From contig CM055892.1 of NCBI GenBank assembly GCA_029582165.1, positions 1,211,347 to 1,275,346 of the forward strand: a DNA stretch of 64,000 nt, in the 5' to 3' direction. Made by a program: the position numbers and the translations under genes. The notes under the pieces are model-generated. The model searched no databases. It was not told the DNA's origin and worked only from the letters and a program-made list of their open reading frames with translations. Shown piece by piece: positions 43,700 to 55,954 of this stretch. Source of the DNA: Portulaca oleracea. Taxonomy: Eukaryota; Streptophyta; Magnoliopsida; Caryophyllales; Portulacaceae. How positions within the stretch are numbered: the first letter of the stretch is position 1; the number at the start of each line of letters is the position of its first letter.

Positions 43700-43855
43700 G
43701 CTACCAGCACTGAAGCCGACGCTGCTAGCGTCTCGATTCGAAGTCGTCACTCAAGACGCTACCCTCTTGCTTCTGGACGCTGCAGCGTCAAGTCTACAAG
43801 GCCTATATGAGTGATGCGGCCAGCGTCGCTTAGGCGCTGCCAGCGCCTCTAATGT
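43700..43855. promoter_or_regulatory. GC-rich palindromes upstream of the Copia TATA box
   Basis: CGCTGCTAGCG, GACGCTGCAGCGTC and GGCGCTGCCAGCGCC-like inverse repeats within 150 bp of otherwise AT-rich LTR. The 3' LTR keeps equivalents (GACGCTGCCAGCGTC at about 45,834). They lie about 80-235 bp upstream of CTATAAATATA. The role is unknown. Confidence 0.7.
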
Positions 43856-43934
43856 CGGCTGTTTAGCGGCGTGGCTTCCGTGTTGTTTATTAGGTTATGT
43901 AATATTTAACCTAGTTTCCTTTTCCTTCATTCTA

Positions 43935-43945
43935 CTATAAATATA
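43935..43945 (+). promoter_or_regulatory. LTR TATA box
   Basis: CTATAAATATA, conserved in the 3' LTR near 45,996. Confidence 0.7.
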
Positions 43946-44377
43946 AGTTATTATTAACCTATACATACACACAAAACGTAGAGAGCATTCTTCACCTCTA
44001 CCCATCCCTAGGTTGTGAGAGAATTTTGAGAGTTATTATTTTGCCTTCAGTTTATCCCCGTTGTGCTATTAACCGTTTGAGATCTTTCCTTCTCAATCTC
44101 ATTGTGTTATATAGCCGTTTGGGATCTCTCTTGTAATCTCTCCCCTTATACTAGTGGATTATTGCTCCCTTGTCGTCCGTGGTTTTTTCCCGCTTTGGGT
44201 TTCCACGTAAATCTTGTGTCTTTATACTCTCTATTTTAGTTACTGATCTTGTCATGTATTTCTTCTCAATTTATACATCCTGATAATTTTCTCTTCCGCT
44301 GCAAATACTAGGCTCTTTACCTCGATCCTAACAAGTGGTATCAGAGTGAGGTTTAATCTTTTTCTGCCTAGTTCAGT

Positions 44378-45661
44378 ATGTCTGCAGTTATGTTTGATAT
44401 TGAGAAGTTCGACGGTGTGATCAGTTTCAGTATTTAGAGGGTTCAGATGAAGGCCATTCTTACTCAGAATGGATTGAAGAAAGCTTTGGATGGGAAATCC
44501 AAAAAGCCTATGACTATGAGTGATGAAGTTTGGGAGGATCTCGATGATAGGGCTCTTACGACAATCCAGTTATGTCTAGCACCTCAGGTTCTCCGTGAGG
44601 TGTTGAACAAAACTACTACTTCAGAACTCTAGTTGACTTTGGAGTCTCTCTACATGACTAAAAGCCTCGCCAATAAAATCTGTCTCAAACAACGTTTATA
44701 TACGTTCTCCATGGCTGAAGGTACTCCCATTCAAAAACATCTTGATGAATTTAACTCCATTATTATTGATCTGGCAAATTTGGAGGTTACTATTTAAGAT
44801 GAGGACAAAGCTATTTTGTTGGTTGTCTCTTTGCACCATTCATACAAGCACTTTAAAGAAATCATGTTATATTCTAACAATGAAACCCTGTCTTTCGAGG
44901 ATGTCAAATCTAATTTGATGTCTGAGGAAAAATTTGATCTTGAAGTGCGTTCTAATAAAGCTGAAGGCTTGATTGTTAGAGGTGAAACTACTAATAATGG
45001 GGGTTCTAGTGATAAAGTCAGATCAAAGTCTAAAGGGCATTCCAACAATACCTGTCGCTACTGTCGTAAGTCTGGTCATGATGTATCTGAGTATTATAAA
45101 TTAAAAAGAAAGTTGGAGAAGTAACAAATTCTAAAAGAAACTCAGAATAATGCTGAAGCTGATATTGTTGTAGATGAAGATGACGCTGAAGGTTTTCTTG
45201 TTACTCCTCCTTAAGAGGTTAATAAGTTTAATTGGGTCCTTGATAGTGGTTGTACTTATCATATGTGTCCTTATAAGGAGTGGTTTTCGACATATGATCC
45301 TATTGGTTTGGGTGTTGTTCATATTATCAATCGAGCCCAAAGCAATGTTCTTGGGATTGGTACTGTTAATATCAAGACTCATGATGGAGTTATCAGGACT
45401 CTTTCAGGCATTCACCATATTCCTGATTTGAAGTGTAATCTCATCTCTCTAAGCACTCTCGAATATGAGGGTTGCAGGTATTCAGCTGAAGGTGGAGTTT
45501 TGACCATATCTAATGGTAAAACTTCATTCAAAGGTTCCAAGCAAGGCGGTCTTTATGTTCTACAGAGTTCTACTACTACAGGTTCTACAACCGGTTCTAT
45601 AACCTCATCTCTTACTGAGTTCAAGGCTGACTTGAACTCAGTTGATGCTCATCACATCTGA
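44378..45661 (+). pseudogene. Copia Gag-protease, broken
   Basis: Starts MSAVMFDIEKFDGVISFS. The Gag core is clear: QMKAILTQNGLKKALDGK, LTLESLYMTKSLANKICLK, then the zinc knuckle CRYCRKSGHDVSEYYKL (CX2C present, the terminal Cys replaced). The protease follows: NWVLDSGCTYHMCP holds the D-S-G catalytic triplet. The pre-integrase segment then leads to QGGLYVL and a stop at 45,661. At least five nonsense codons interrupt the frame (after ISFSI, SEL, EVTI, LEK and TPP). Without them the layout would be an uninterrupted Gag-protease. Pol is absent. Confidence 0.85.
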
Positions 45662-45714
45662 TTGCCCTTCGGGGTTCTATGACGGTAACGAAGATTTTGG
45701 CCCAAGGTGGAAAT

Positions 45715-46385
45715 TGTTGGGTTTTATGGCCCAATTTCTATTTTGAAGGAATCAGACACTACCAGCGCTGAAGTCGGCGCTGCCAGTGTCTCAGTTCGAA
45801 GTCGTCACTCAAGACGCTACCCTCTTGCTTCCAGACGCTGCCAGCGTCAAGTCCAGCAGGCCCTACACGAGTGACGCGGCCAACGTCGCTCAGGCGCTGC
45901 CAGTGCCTCTAATGTCGGTTGTTTAGCGGCGTGGCTTCCGTGTTGTTTATTAGATTGTGTAATATTTAACCTAGTTTTCTTTTCCTTCATTCTACTATAA
46001 ATATAGGTTATTATTAACCTATACATACACACAAAACTTAGAGAGCATTCTTCACCTCTACCCATCCCTAGGTTGTGAGAGAATTTTGAGAGTTGCCTTC
46101 AGTTTATTCCCGTTGTGCTATTAACCGTTTGAGATCTTTCCTTCTCGATCTCGTTGTGTTATATAGTTGTTTGGGATCTCTCTTGTAATCTCTCCCCATA
46201 TACTAGTGGATTATTGCTCTGTTGCCATCCGTGGTTTTTTCCCGCTTTGGGTTTACACGTAAATCTTCTGTCTTTATACTCTCTATTTTAATTATTGATA
46301 TTGTCATATATTTCTTCTCAATATATACATCCTGATAATTTTCTCTTTCGCTGTAAATACTAGGTTCTTTACCTCGATCCTGACA
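45715..46385 (+). repeat. 3' LTR of the gag-protease Copia
   Basis: About 671 bp; diverged from the 5' LTR by a few percent by eye, including a short deletion near 46,095. Older than the other LTR pairs in this window. Confidence 0.9.
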
Positions 46386-46735
46386 TATTTAACCATTTAC
46401 AAAGGTTAAGAAGAGGCATTCATTACCATTGAATATATACAAGCTAAGTTTTCTCTCAAAACACTCTCTTCTTCAAAGTCTTATTTACTTTAGCCTTAGT
46501 TTAATTGTGGTGGTATTCAAGCCAAATCCTCTATAGAGTTGTGGTGGTTGTGACCTTTATCAATTCTTGGTGGGTTTGATAGTTCTTGGGTGGTGGCTAG
46601 CCTTTACCCCAAGTCCATATCTAGTGTGGAAGCTTTATTCCTAGAGTTTGGTCATTCCATTGATCACCATCATCATCAAGTTATTAACTCAAGCATCTTT
46701 CACCCACCATGGCATCCTTCATATGGTATCAGAGC
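46386..46735 (+). repeat. Copia LTR fragment with primer-binding site
   Basis: Noncoding sequence ending CATCCTTCATATGGTATCAGAGCTAAGG: an LTR end followed by TGGTATCAGAGC (tRNA-iMet type, about 46,723-46,734). The Copia at 43,656 inserted at its left part. The internal region after it lasts only about 220 bp. Confidence 0.55.
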
Positions 46736-46960
46736 TAAGGTTAGGTTTGCTTGAGTTTTCTTCTTCTTCTTCTTCAATTCAAGTTAGGGTTTCAATTTCT
46801 TTCATGATGTTGTAGTTAGAAATTGGGAACTCCCATCCCCTGTGCATCTCCAAGTGTATTGGAGTTATTATTTTGCTATTGAGAAACTTTATTGTTGTGG
46901 AATTTTTGTGGAATTGTTGTTGGTGTCCTGGGAGTGTTGGGTGCATATTAATGATTATTG

Positions 46961-47497
46961 GTGTTGGAGATTTTGACCAACTAAAGATTGCCAAGTGCCA
47001 AAGATGATGCACAAAATATTAATTATTTCTTTATTTAAAACGAAAGGAATAATTAATTAACTTGGGCCTAAGCTCAAAACCCAACTCAAACCATAGGCCT
47101 CCAGATCCTATAAATAGGGGTTCTCCCCCTCATTTTCAAGGCCACGATATTTTTTTTGGGGCATTGGAGGCTGGCTGGATCCGGAAGACTTCTCTCAAGA
47201 CATTCTGAGCACTTACGCTCCTGCAGAAAGCATTAAACACATCAAGGCTCGTGTTGCCACTTCAAAGGAGATTCAAAGGAAATCAAATACTCATCTTGAT
47301 CGAGATCAAGTCATCAAGACCCTCTTTCAAGATCAACTTCATCCAAGTTCACTCAAGGAAATTGAATCAGAGGATTAGTTCCTTTTATTGTAACTGTCAA
47401 CTAGAAATCTGTATCCACAATTTTAGAAATCAATACAATTTTTATTTTGTTACTGAATTTCTTGTCTTATTTAATCTTGATTCGAAATTTGTGTTTA
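46961..47497 (+). repeat. LTR-like segment
   Basis: TGTTGGAGATTTTGACC to GAAATTTGTGTTTACA, with CTATAAATAG at 47,108-47,117. TG...CA ends and a TATA box suggest a solo LTR. No TSD was found, and the right end abuts an AAT microsatellite. Confidence 0.42.
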
Positions 47498-47498
47498 C

Positions 47499-47536
<38 letters not shown>

Positions 47537-47619
47537 TAGGTAGCTTTATTGAGTTAAGGTGAAATTAAAAAATTGGGTAGAGTGGTAGAGGACAACAATA
47601 ATAATAACAACAACAATAA

Positions 47620-49799
47620 TCTATGTAATATATAAAGCCAAAAGGGTTTGTGGTACGCGAATTTCACTTTGCCCATTTTACCCCTTGCCATTGATAAATT
47701 ATAAGGATAGAATAGTAATTACAATATTTTTTATTTACACCAAAACGTTTATCAATGAAATTGTTACCGTCAAGATTTGAGCCTTTAGTGCAAGGGAAAA
47801 CCCTCTAATTTTTATACCACTAAATCACCATATTTTTAGTTAATATTTTTTGTATATATTCTCTATTTTCCTCTTTCACATTGGAACTACCATTTACTTC
47901 ATATTATTTTTTAGGTTTCTATTTTCCCTAATTTACATTATATTATTGTTTTTTTTAATTTCTTTTAGGTTCCTATGTTGTTGTCTTACATTATTTTATT
48001 TTATTTTGATGTTTTGTACAAAGTATAATATTAACTTTAATCATCTCTGTTTCTTTGGAAAAGATTCAATTTCATTAAAAAAACAAATCACTACTACATT
48101 ATACCTAGAGTATCAGCATAATATTTTTATGTGATAAGTCAACACACTAATTGTTGTATGGTTTTTTTATTTGTCTATTTATCTTTCTTTATAAATTAAT
48201 TATAAACAAGGAAATTAGTCAATAATCTTAATTCTCAATTAACCTCCCTCACACCTCTCCTCCTCCATTTTTCATGTTTATCTCATTCTCATTCATTAAC
48301 TAATTATTTTCCTATTGTTTACTAAAAGAATCAAAATTATAAAATCTATCTAATATATTAACTTAAGGTTAAGATAAATCATGCATATATAAATTTTCTA
48401 TTATTTTATGAAAAATAAGAAAAATCATAAATTCTATATAATATGTTGATTGGTGTTAAGTTAAATCATGCATATACTTAGTATGTGTCTATGTCATAGA
48501 GAGACTAAGAGAAAGACAAAGATGTCAGAATTTTATTTAGTATTCAAATCTATGTTATATATAAAGAGAGAAGGCTTTATGGTATGTAAATTTGACATTG
48601 CCAATTTTGTCTATCTTCTAATTTAAAATATAAGGGTATAATTATAATCTACAATAAAAGAAAAATAGTTTGGATGAGAAATATAGTTATTTCTCCACTG
48701 CCAACTTCCCCTAATGCACTACTAACGCCTCAAGCCATTGCCATGTTTCAACTGCCCTCATTTGGCACAAAGATGGATTTTTTTTGCCCCAAAATTTATG
48801 GTTGCTAAACCATATTCTTCAAATTACTCCAGAAAAAAATTTCCAAAAATTAGTAGGATGCCTAATGTATCAACACTAATTCACTTTTCGTCATCCATAT
48901 TCTTCAAATTATCAAGAGCAATACCCATGAATGCTACAAACTAAACTCGGAAACTAAAAGTATTACTTGCTCAGATTTCACATCCCACCCACTTTTTACC
49001 CCTAATTAAAATGGGGCGATGGTAGGAGTCTTATCTCAAGATACTTTTAATGTGTTTTATCCTTCCTCGAATTAGTTTTTTTTAATGATTTTTTATATCA
49101 ATTTTTTTTAATAATAAGTATTAATTTTCAACTAAGAAGGTTCACTACATCAGTGAGCACAAATTATGCCATAATCAAATATAATTAGTTCATTAAGATT
49201 ATTTAAGGCGTTTTTTGAAAATATAAAAAATAATATAGACAAATCTATTCTTCTTATTTTATCATTTTAGCACACACATTTTGATAATTAGGTTGAATGA
49301 ACTTTTTCATTTAAAAAGTACAAATAGCAGTACTTACCTTATTTATTTAAGCTACATATCTTAAACTTTATATAATAAATAATTTTCCTTATCTTCTAAC
49401 ATTTTTTTATTACTACAATGAATCATTTCGCGTAGTCTCTAATTTGAATTTTTTTGTGTTTTTTTTAAAAAATTTTTGGATCTCTTTAAATGCAAAAAGG
49501 GTGGATTTGAACTTTTAAAAAGTTAAGGATGAGAAAAATAATGAAAATATAACTATCATAATTGACAGATTATATTTTATCAAAAAAGATAAAACATTAT
49601 AGTTATAGAATAATTTTTTTTTCAGAACCTAATTAATATTAGTAGTTTCATGTTTAGATTATCATACACATGTATAAATTAAATTAATAGTCATTTATGC
49701 AAAATTCTACTGATTTAAAATAGAGACAATAAAAAAATGTAGAGAAGACGACATATATTTTATAAATCCTTGCACGTTTAATGTGCGAATCAAAACTTG
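47620..49799 (+). mobile_element. Helitron-like element with two stacked 5' ends
   Basis: 5' end TCTATGTAATATATAAAGCC after A; a second 5' end TCTATGTTATATATAAAGAG at 48,549, also after A. They share one 3' end: hairpin TTGCAC...GTGCGAA (49770-49789), then CTTG and T (CTRR with one mismatch). This fits a shorter Helitron (48549-49799) inserted into, or replacing the end of, a related one. No Rep/helicase ORF. Confidence 0.6.
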
Positions 49800-49878
49800 T
49801 AATAATAATAATAAATAGATAGTTTTAATGACTTAGGGTGCAATCAAAATTTAAGATCTAGACTAATCATCATGTGTG

Positions 49879-50051
<173 letters not shown>

Positions 50052-50079
50052 AATAATAAATAGATAGTTTTAATGACTT

Positions 50080-50861
50080 AGGGTGCAATCAAAATTTAAG
50101 ATCTTGACTAATCATTATGTGTGGTCCCGTATTGATCGTTGTGTTGCTAATGATGAGTGGTGTACTTCCATGGGTTTTTGTCAAGTTGATTTTCTTGCGT
50201 TTGGATTATCCGATCATGTCCCTATTTTGCTGTCCATTCCTTAGGTTCCCAAGGTGGCTGCTGATTTTAAGTATTGTATTATGTTGTCTAATTCTTCAGT
50301 TTTCAAGAATATAATTAGGGAGGCTTTTGATGGTCTACTTGAAGGTTGTGCTATGTTTTGATTGCAAGTTCTCTTGAGGCTTTTGAAACCACGATTTAGA
50401 GGCTTGCACAAAAATCAATTGTATCATATTTATTTGCAAGTGCAGATTCAAAGTACTCGCTTGGAGGAGATTCAAATTTCCCTTCAGCAAGATTCTTTTA
50501 ATAGGATGTTAATTGATCATGAGGCTGAAACCAAATGCTTATATTCTACTGCCTTACAGGCTGCACAATCTTTGCTTCATTAGCAGTCCAAATGGCTTTG
50601 GTTTCAGCAAGGTAACAGATGTTCTCCCATATTTTTTACTAAAATGAAGCGTCAATTCTAGGAATCTTTTATTTACTCTATTTCTGATTTGAGTGTTAAC
50701 ATTGTTACCGGGTTTGAGGAGGTTACGCGGGTGTTTCTTTATTTTTATGGCTCTCTTCTTGGTATGCAAGATTATATTAGAGATCTTGTTGATGCTCTTA
50801 TTATTAGCAGGGATACTATGTTGTCTGTAGAGCGGTAACTGGTGCTTTGTAGAGATTTCAT
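50080..50861 (+). pseudogene. LINE endonuclease C-terminus and linker (second LINE)
   Basis: From about 50,098 the frame reads VWSRIDRCVANDEWCTSMGF and FLAFGLSDHVPILLSI, the C-terminal APE-type endonuclease with the SDH catalytic motif. The linker before RT follows (HKNQLYHIYLQVQIQS, SRLEEIQ-type, KWLWFQQGNRC), with three stops and frameshifts. Interrupted at 50,862 by a Copia with TSD TTCAT; the RT resumes at 56,405. The 5' end of the LINE is missing, replaced by the microsatellite-linked unit. Confidence 0.8.
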
Positions 50862-51311
50862 TGTTGGAAAAGGAGGATTGATCAAGGCTACGGAACGGAC
50901 ACAAATCTGAGCCGTGGACGGACCACTGCCATGAAAGCGATTACGGCTCGACCTCGGTGCCAATCGAATACGCCGGTCGCTCCCCAAGGTTAACTCAGAC
51001 AACCCTTAGACCCGTGCACTCGAGGCTAAGAGCTTGGAGTATGCAAAACTGTGTGCCCAGAAGGGAAGAGGAGAGGAGAGGAGAGGAGAGGAGAAGAGAA
51101 TTGTATTCGATGATGAACACAGTCCTCCAGAGGCTCCAATTTATAGGAGAAACTGGAAGCCAACAGCCACAAAAAACAGGAACCAAAAGAAAAAGGTAAA
51201 AAGGGAGAACCACAAAAAAAGACTGACTAAAAACGGAACATGACTAATTGTAGCCATTACCAACAAGGTGACTAAAAAAAGGAAAACAGCTAAAATTAGC
51301 CATTACCAACA
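50862..51311 (-). repeat. 3' LTR of the young Copia
   Basis: 450 bp; TGTTGGTAATGGC at the sense start, CCTTTTCCAACA at the end. Contains a GAGGA minisatellite (about 51,067-51,099). Confidence 0.97.
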
Positions 51312-51930
51312 ATCCCCCACTAATGGCTTACAAACTAGTCAAGAAAAGGAAAAACTGGGCAAAACAGGTCAGATACTTAGGTGTCAATATCTTTCGATTT
51401 GAATTGACACATTAGTGATGTGAGGCAACAACCAACGATCTAATCAAGTGAACTAGGCCTTGAACTAGAAAGACTTTGATTGAGACCCTCATAACACATA
51501 TCAACCCTGTAGAAGAACATACTCTGCGATAAAAGATACTTGCGCCTTTATGGCCATGTGCACACCTTGGGACTCATAAGTGTTCTAGAGAAACAGCCTT
51601 AGTCTCTCATAGAAGGCGGCCAAACCTTCACACTTACTTAGATAATTCCATCAAATCTATCTCAATATAGACCACCACAAAAGAAATTGTGACTATGGAA
51701 TTATTAAGAGCAAGATAGCTCAATCTCACACACAAAAGTCGGTGAATCCTTTAGTGCATCTCACAAGCACCCCCCACAACGGGCGTGGATTCATTAAGAG
51801 TATATAAACTCATCCTTAAAGCACTACCTGGCACCATAGGGATAGGAATATAGTGCATCTTGAAGATTAGTATGGCTTCGTTTGACCACATGTGGATATC
51901 CACCATACCTCTTCAAGCCAAAGCCATAGG
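51312..51930 (-). other. 3' untranslated region of the young Copia
   Basis: Noncoding stretch between the end of RNase H and the polypurine tract. No motif beyond the tract itself. Confidence 0.6.
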
Positions 51931-54900
51931 CTTAAGCCCTACCCCCCTCGACGCCTCGAGAACAACTCGTCTGGTTAATCCCTTAGTGAGAGGATCCGCC
52001 AAATTTTTCTCGGACCTCACATAATGCAATGTTATTACACCTTGCTTCGATGGTGCCTCACTGTACCATGTCTAACACGGATGTGTCTCCTTTTTCCGTT
52101 GTAGACATCATATGTGCTACTCCATTCTTTGTCAGAGTCACAATGTATAGAGATAGGAATCTCAGGCTTCTCCCAAAGAGGTATGTCTGCTAACAAACCT
52201 CTAAGCCATTCTGCTTCTTGACCTGCCAACTCAAGAGCAATAAATTCAGATTCCATGGTGGAGCGGGCTATGCAAGTCTGTTTTGCAGACTTCCATGAAA
52301 TAGCCCCTCCACCCAAAGTAAACACATAACCACTAGTAGAACTAACTTCATCATTATCAGAAACCCAGTTTGCATCACAATATCCTTCTACAACAGCAGG
52401 AAATTTATTAAAATGCAAACACCAATCCATAGTACCTTTAAGATACTTAAGCAAACGAAAAAGTGCATTCCAATGTTCTTTACTAGGGTTATGTGTATAC
52501 CGACTCAATCTACTCACAGCATAAGCAATATCAGGACGAGTAGAGTTCATCAAAAACATTACACTTCCAATAGTTTTGGCATACTCAGATTGAGACACAG
52601 TGAATCCATTGTTTTTCTTTAAAGATATGCTAGGATCATAAGGGGTTCTTACAGGAGTCACATCAAAGTGGTCAAATTTCTTTAACACTTTCTCAATATA
52701 ATGTGACTGAGACAAAGAAAAACCAGACCTAGTCTTCTGAATTTTAATCCCTAAGATCACATCAGCTTCACCCATATCTTTCATCTCAAATAAAGAAGAT
52801 AACAATTTCTTAGTCTCACTTACCACAAGCAAATTTGGACCAAGGATCAACATGTCATCGACATATAAGCATATAATCACACAATCTGATCCAAAAATCC
52901 TTGAATAAACACAAGAATCACCAAAATTTGCTTTAAAGCCATTTTCCACAAGAGAATTATTAAACTTCTCAAACCACTGTTTAGGAGCTTGCTTAAGGTC
53001 AGAAGAGATTTTCTCAATTTACAAAATTTATCCTCGACCGAGACTACACACCCCTCAAAGTTGGGTCATATAAATTTCTTCCTCTAAGTCACCATTAAGA
53101 AAAGCTGTCTTAACATCCATTTGATGCACAACAAGATCAAACAAGGCAGCCAAAACAATCAAAGCTCTGATGGTGCTTATTTTAGTCACAGGAGAGTAAG
53201 TGTCAAAGTAATCAATCCCTTTCTTTTGGTCAAAGCCTCTAATGACTAGTCTGGCCTTATATTTATCAATTGAACCATCAGACCTCAATTTCTTCTTAAA
53301 GATCCATTTACTGCTAATAGGTCTACAACCTTTAGGCAAATCAGTTAATTCCCAAGTTTTATTAGACTCTAGGGAATCTATCTCACTTTTAATGGCATCT
53401 TTCCAGAAGGTTGCATCAACAGACCTAACAGCCTCTTCAAAGGTTTTTGGATCTTGCTCAACAAGGAAAACAGAAACAAACTCTTCAGACACAACTTCAA
53501 CTTTATATTCTTCACACACTTTCCACCATAAAGGCAATAACAAAGTCAGGTCCAAAAACAGTTGAGGTCCTTTGTCTTTTACTTCTTCTAGGTTCAATGA
53601 CAACATCTCTAGAATTAGAAGCGGGTAAGCTCATACTTTCAGCCATAGCATTAGGCACAACATTAGGAACATCCTTTTTCAATGGAAAGACATGCTCAAA
53701 AAACTCAACATCTCTATATTCAGAAATAGAATAATCACTTAAAGACATAAAACGATATGCCGCACTGTTTTGAGCATAACCAATGAAAACAGCGTCAAAG
53801 GTCTTAGGGCCTATGTTGATCCGTTTATGACCAGGCAGAGCAACTTTAGCCAAACACCCCCACACTTTCAAATAATTTAAGTTTGGGGCATACCCTTTCC
53901 AAAGCTCATATGGGGTCCTGTCTATTTTCTTATGGGGTACTCTATTAAACACAAAACAAGCAGTCAAAACAGCTTCCCCCCACATATTATCAGATAGTCC
54001 AGAACTCAAAAGCATAACATTCATCATCTCTTTAAGGGTACGGTTTTTACGTTCAGCTACACCATTCTGTTGTGGTGTATAAGGGCGATGGTCTCATGAA
54101 TTATACCATTTTCTCACAAAAAGCCAACGAATTTGTATCATACTCACCACCTGGTCACCTAAGTCTCTTGATCTTTTTCCTAGTTGGTTCTCAACCGCTT
54201 TATACTTTAAGAACATTTCTTCAGCCTCATCTTTAGACTTTAGGAGGTATACTTTTGTATATCTAGAATAGTCATCTACAAAGGTGATATACCACTTTTT
54301 CCCTCCTTTGCTGATTGTGTTCTTAAAGTCTGCTAAGTCCGAATAAATAAGGTCAAGCAATTCTGTTGATCTCGTAGTTACAGATTTGAATGGTTTCTTG
54401 GCAAATTTGGTCTCAACACATACTTCACATTTAGTGCAATTTTCTGTGCTAACATTCGGAATTAGTCTCATATTCTTTAGTCTGTTCAGGGATGCTAAGT
54501 TTAAATGTCCAAGTCTCCCATGCCATAAACCAACAGACTCAGTAATATAAGCAGAAGTAGAAGCATTTCCATTAGCATCAGAAATCACATTCATAACATA
54601 CAAGCCATTGCTAAGATACCCCTTCCCAACGAAAACCCCATTGCGCAGAATAACAATTTTTCCAGCCTTTTGGTTCACCTCAAACCCAGCAACATCAAGT
54701 AAACTACTAGAAACCAAATTTCTACGAAGGGAAGGGACAAACAGCACATTGTTCAAACATAGTGATGTTCCAGAAGTAAATTTAAGGAGAACTTTTCCTT
54801 TACCCAACACCGCGGAAGTAGCGGCATTTTCCATGAACACTTGTTCACCAGCAGAAACTTCTTCAAAATCATGCATCAGGTCCTTGTTGGTGCAGAAATG

Positions 54901-55930
54901 CCTAGTTGCCGCATTGTCCAGAATCCACTCGGTGTTGTTGGTAACGAGATTGGCCTCCACCATCACTGCACAGAACACCTCAGAATCCTCAGTCAAGTTG
55001 GCTTGATTCTGTCCACCATTCTGTCCAGCAGGTTTGTGTTGGGATTTCATCGGTTCCTTTCTCTGTTTGCATTGATACGCTTTGTGCCCTGGTTTAGCGC
55101 ATATGTAACAATACACCACAGACTTCTGGATATCTTTGTTAGGCTTGTTGACCTGTTTCTGACGCTTGGTTTGCGTTTGGTCCTTCTTATTTTTCCCTTT
55201 GAACCTGTCTCTGCTAGAGGGTACAGAAGATTCAACAATGTTAGCCTTAACAGAATTTAAAGACAGAGAGATCATCTTATCTTTTCAAACGGTTAGCCTC
55301 TTCAGTCCTCATATGACTGATCAGTTCTTGAAGGGTGAGATCCTTTTTCTTGTGCTTTAGATGATTCCTGTAATCAGACCAGGACGGAGGGAATTTCTCG
55401 ATCAGAACGTTGGCTTGCAGAATCTCGCACATTTTCATCCCTTCATCTAGAACTTCAGCGCATAGATTCTCATATTCATGAACTTGTTCCATGATTGGCT
55501 TGTCATCCATGATCTAGAACTGCAGCCACTTGCCAACCATGTACTTCTTCTTTCCAGCATCATCAGCGCCATACTTGATCTCCAGTTTCTTCCATATGGT
55601 CTTCGCTGTTTTAAAATTGACGAACAAATCAAACAGCGGGTTCGTCATGTTGTTGAGGAGATGACTCCGAGCAACTTTGTTGTCTTTCTCCAATTTCATC
55701 AACTCGGCTTCATCAGGCTTTTTGATCAGAGTGTTCGTAGGGGTGCTCTCTGGATCAGCCTCGGCCTCAGTAGCATCATTTTCGGCGTCCAGATGAGGAG
55801 AAGACAGCACATAGTCGATCTCCAATTGCTCAAGACAGAGAAGCAATTTTTGAGACCAACGTTTGTAATTGGTTCCATCAAGAAGATCGAACCTATAAAT
55901 TTCAGAGAGGGTTTTTTGTGGAGCAGCCAT
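51931..55930 (-). pseudogene. Copia Gag-Pol polyprotein, five or more disruptions
   Basis: Starts MAAPQKTLSEIYRFDLLDGT at 55,930. Gag contains LFVNFKTAKTIWKKLEIKYG and a zinc knuckle CYICAKPGHKAYQC. Protease: TEWILDNAATRHFC, with DNA where most relatives have DSG, so the catalytic triplet is altered. Integrase: the HCC-type block (CTKCEVCVETKFAKKPF), LLDLIYSDLADF and PYTPQQNGVAERKNRTL. RT: WKDAIKSEIDSLESNKTWEL, KYKARLVIRGFDQKKGIDYF, QMDVKTAFLNGDLEEEIYM and [11 protein letters not shown]. RNase H: SRPD-like [21 protein letters not shown], then SEKNLADPLTKGL. Breaks: TAG near 55,514, an extra A near 55,278, indels near 54,100, a shift near 53,540, a scrambled stretch at about 52,960-53,060 and a shift near 52,100. 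Confidence 0.9.
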
Positions 55931-55954
55931 TGATCAGATTAATCGCTTTCAAAT
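55931..55954 (-). promoter_or_regulatory. Short leader with a sequence complementary to the element's own LTR
   Basis: TTGAAAGCGATTA on the minus strand (55940-55952), two nucleotides after the 5' LTR, is the exact inverse complement of TAATCGCTTTCAA in the same LTR (plus-strand position 56024-56036). A standard tRNA primer site is not visible. It may be a self-priming site or simply a leader hairpin. Confidence 0.55.

Larger units (their letters stand above)
43656..44333 (+). repeat. 5' LTR of the gag-protease Copia
   Basis: About 678 bp. A CTATAAATATA box (43935-43945) is preceded by GC-rich palindromes at 43,700-43,855. Confidence 0.9.
43656..46385 (+). mobile_element. Copia retrotransposon with only gag and protease region (Tnt1/Tork-like)
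   Basis: 2,730 bp. LTRs at 43656-44333 and 45715-46385, both containing GGGTTTTATGGCCC near the start and ending CGATCCT-ACA. The primer-binding site TGGTATCAGAGT (44336-44347) follows the 5' LTR, and AAGGTGGAAAT precedes the 3' LTR. TATT lies at both borders (TATTA / TATTT). Integrase, RT and RNase H are missing: the gag-protease frame runs straight into the 3' end. Several nonsense changes. Confidence 0.86.
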
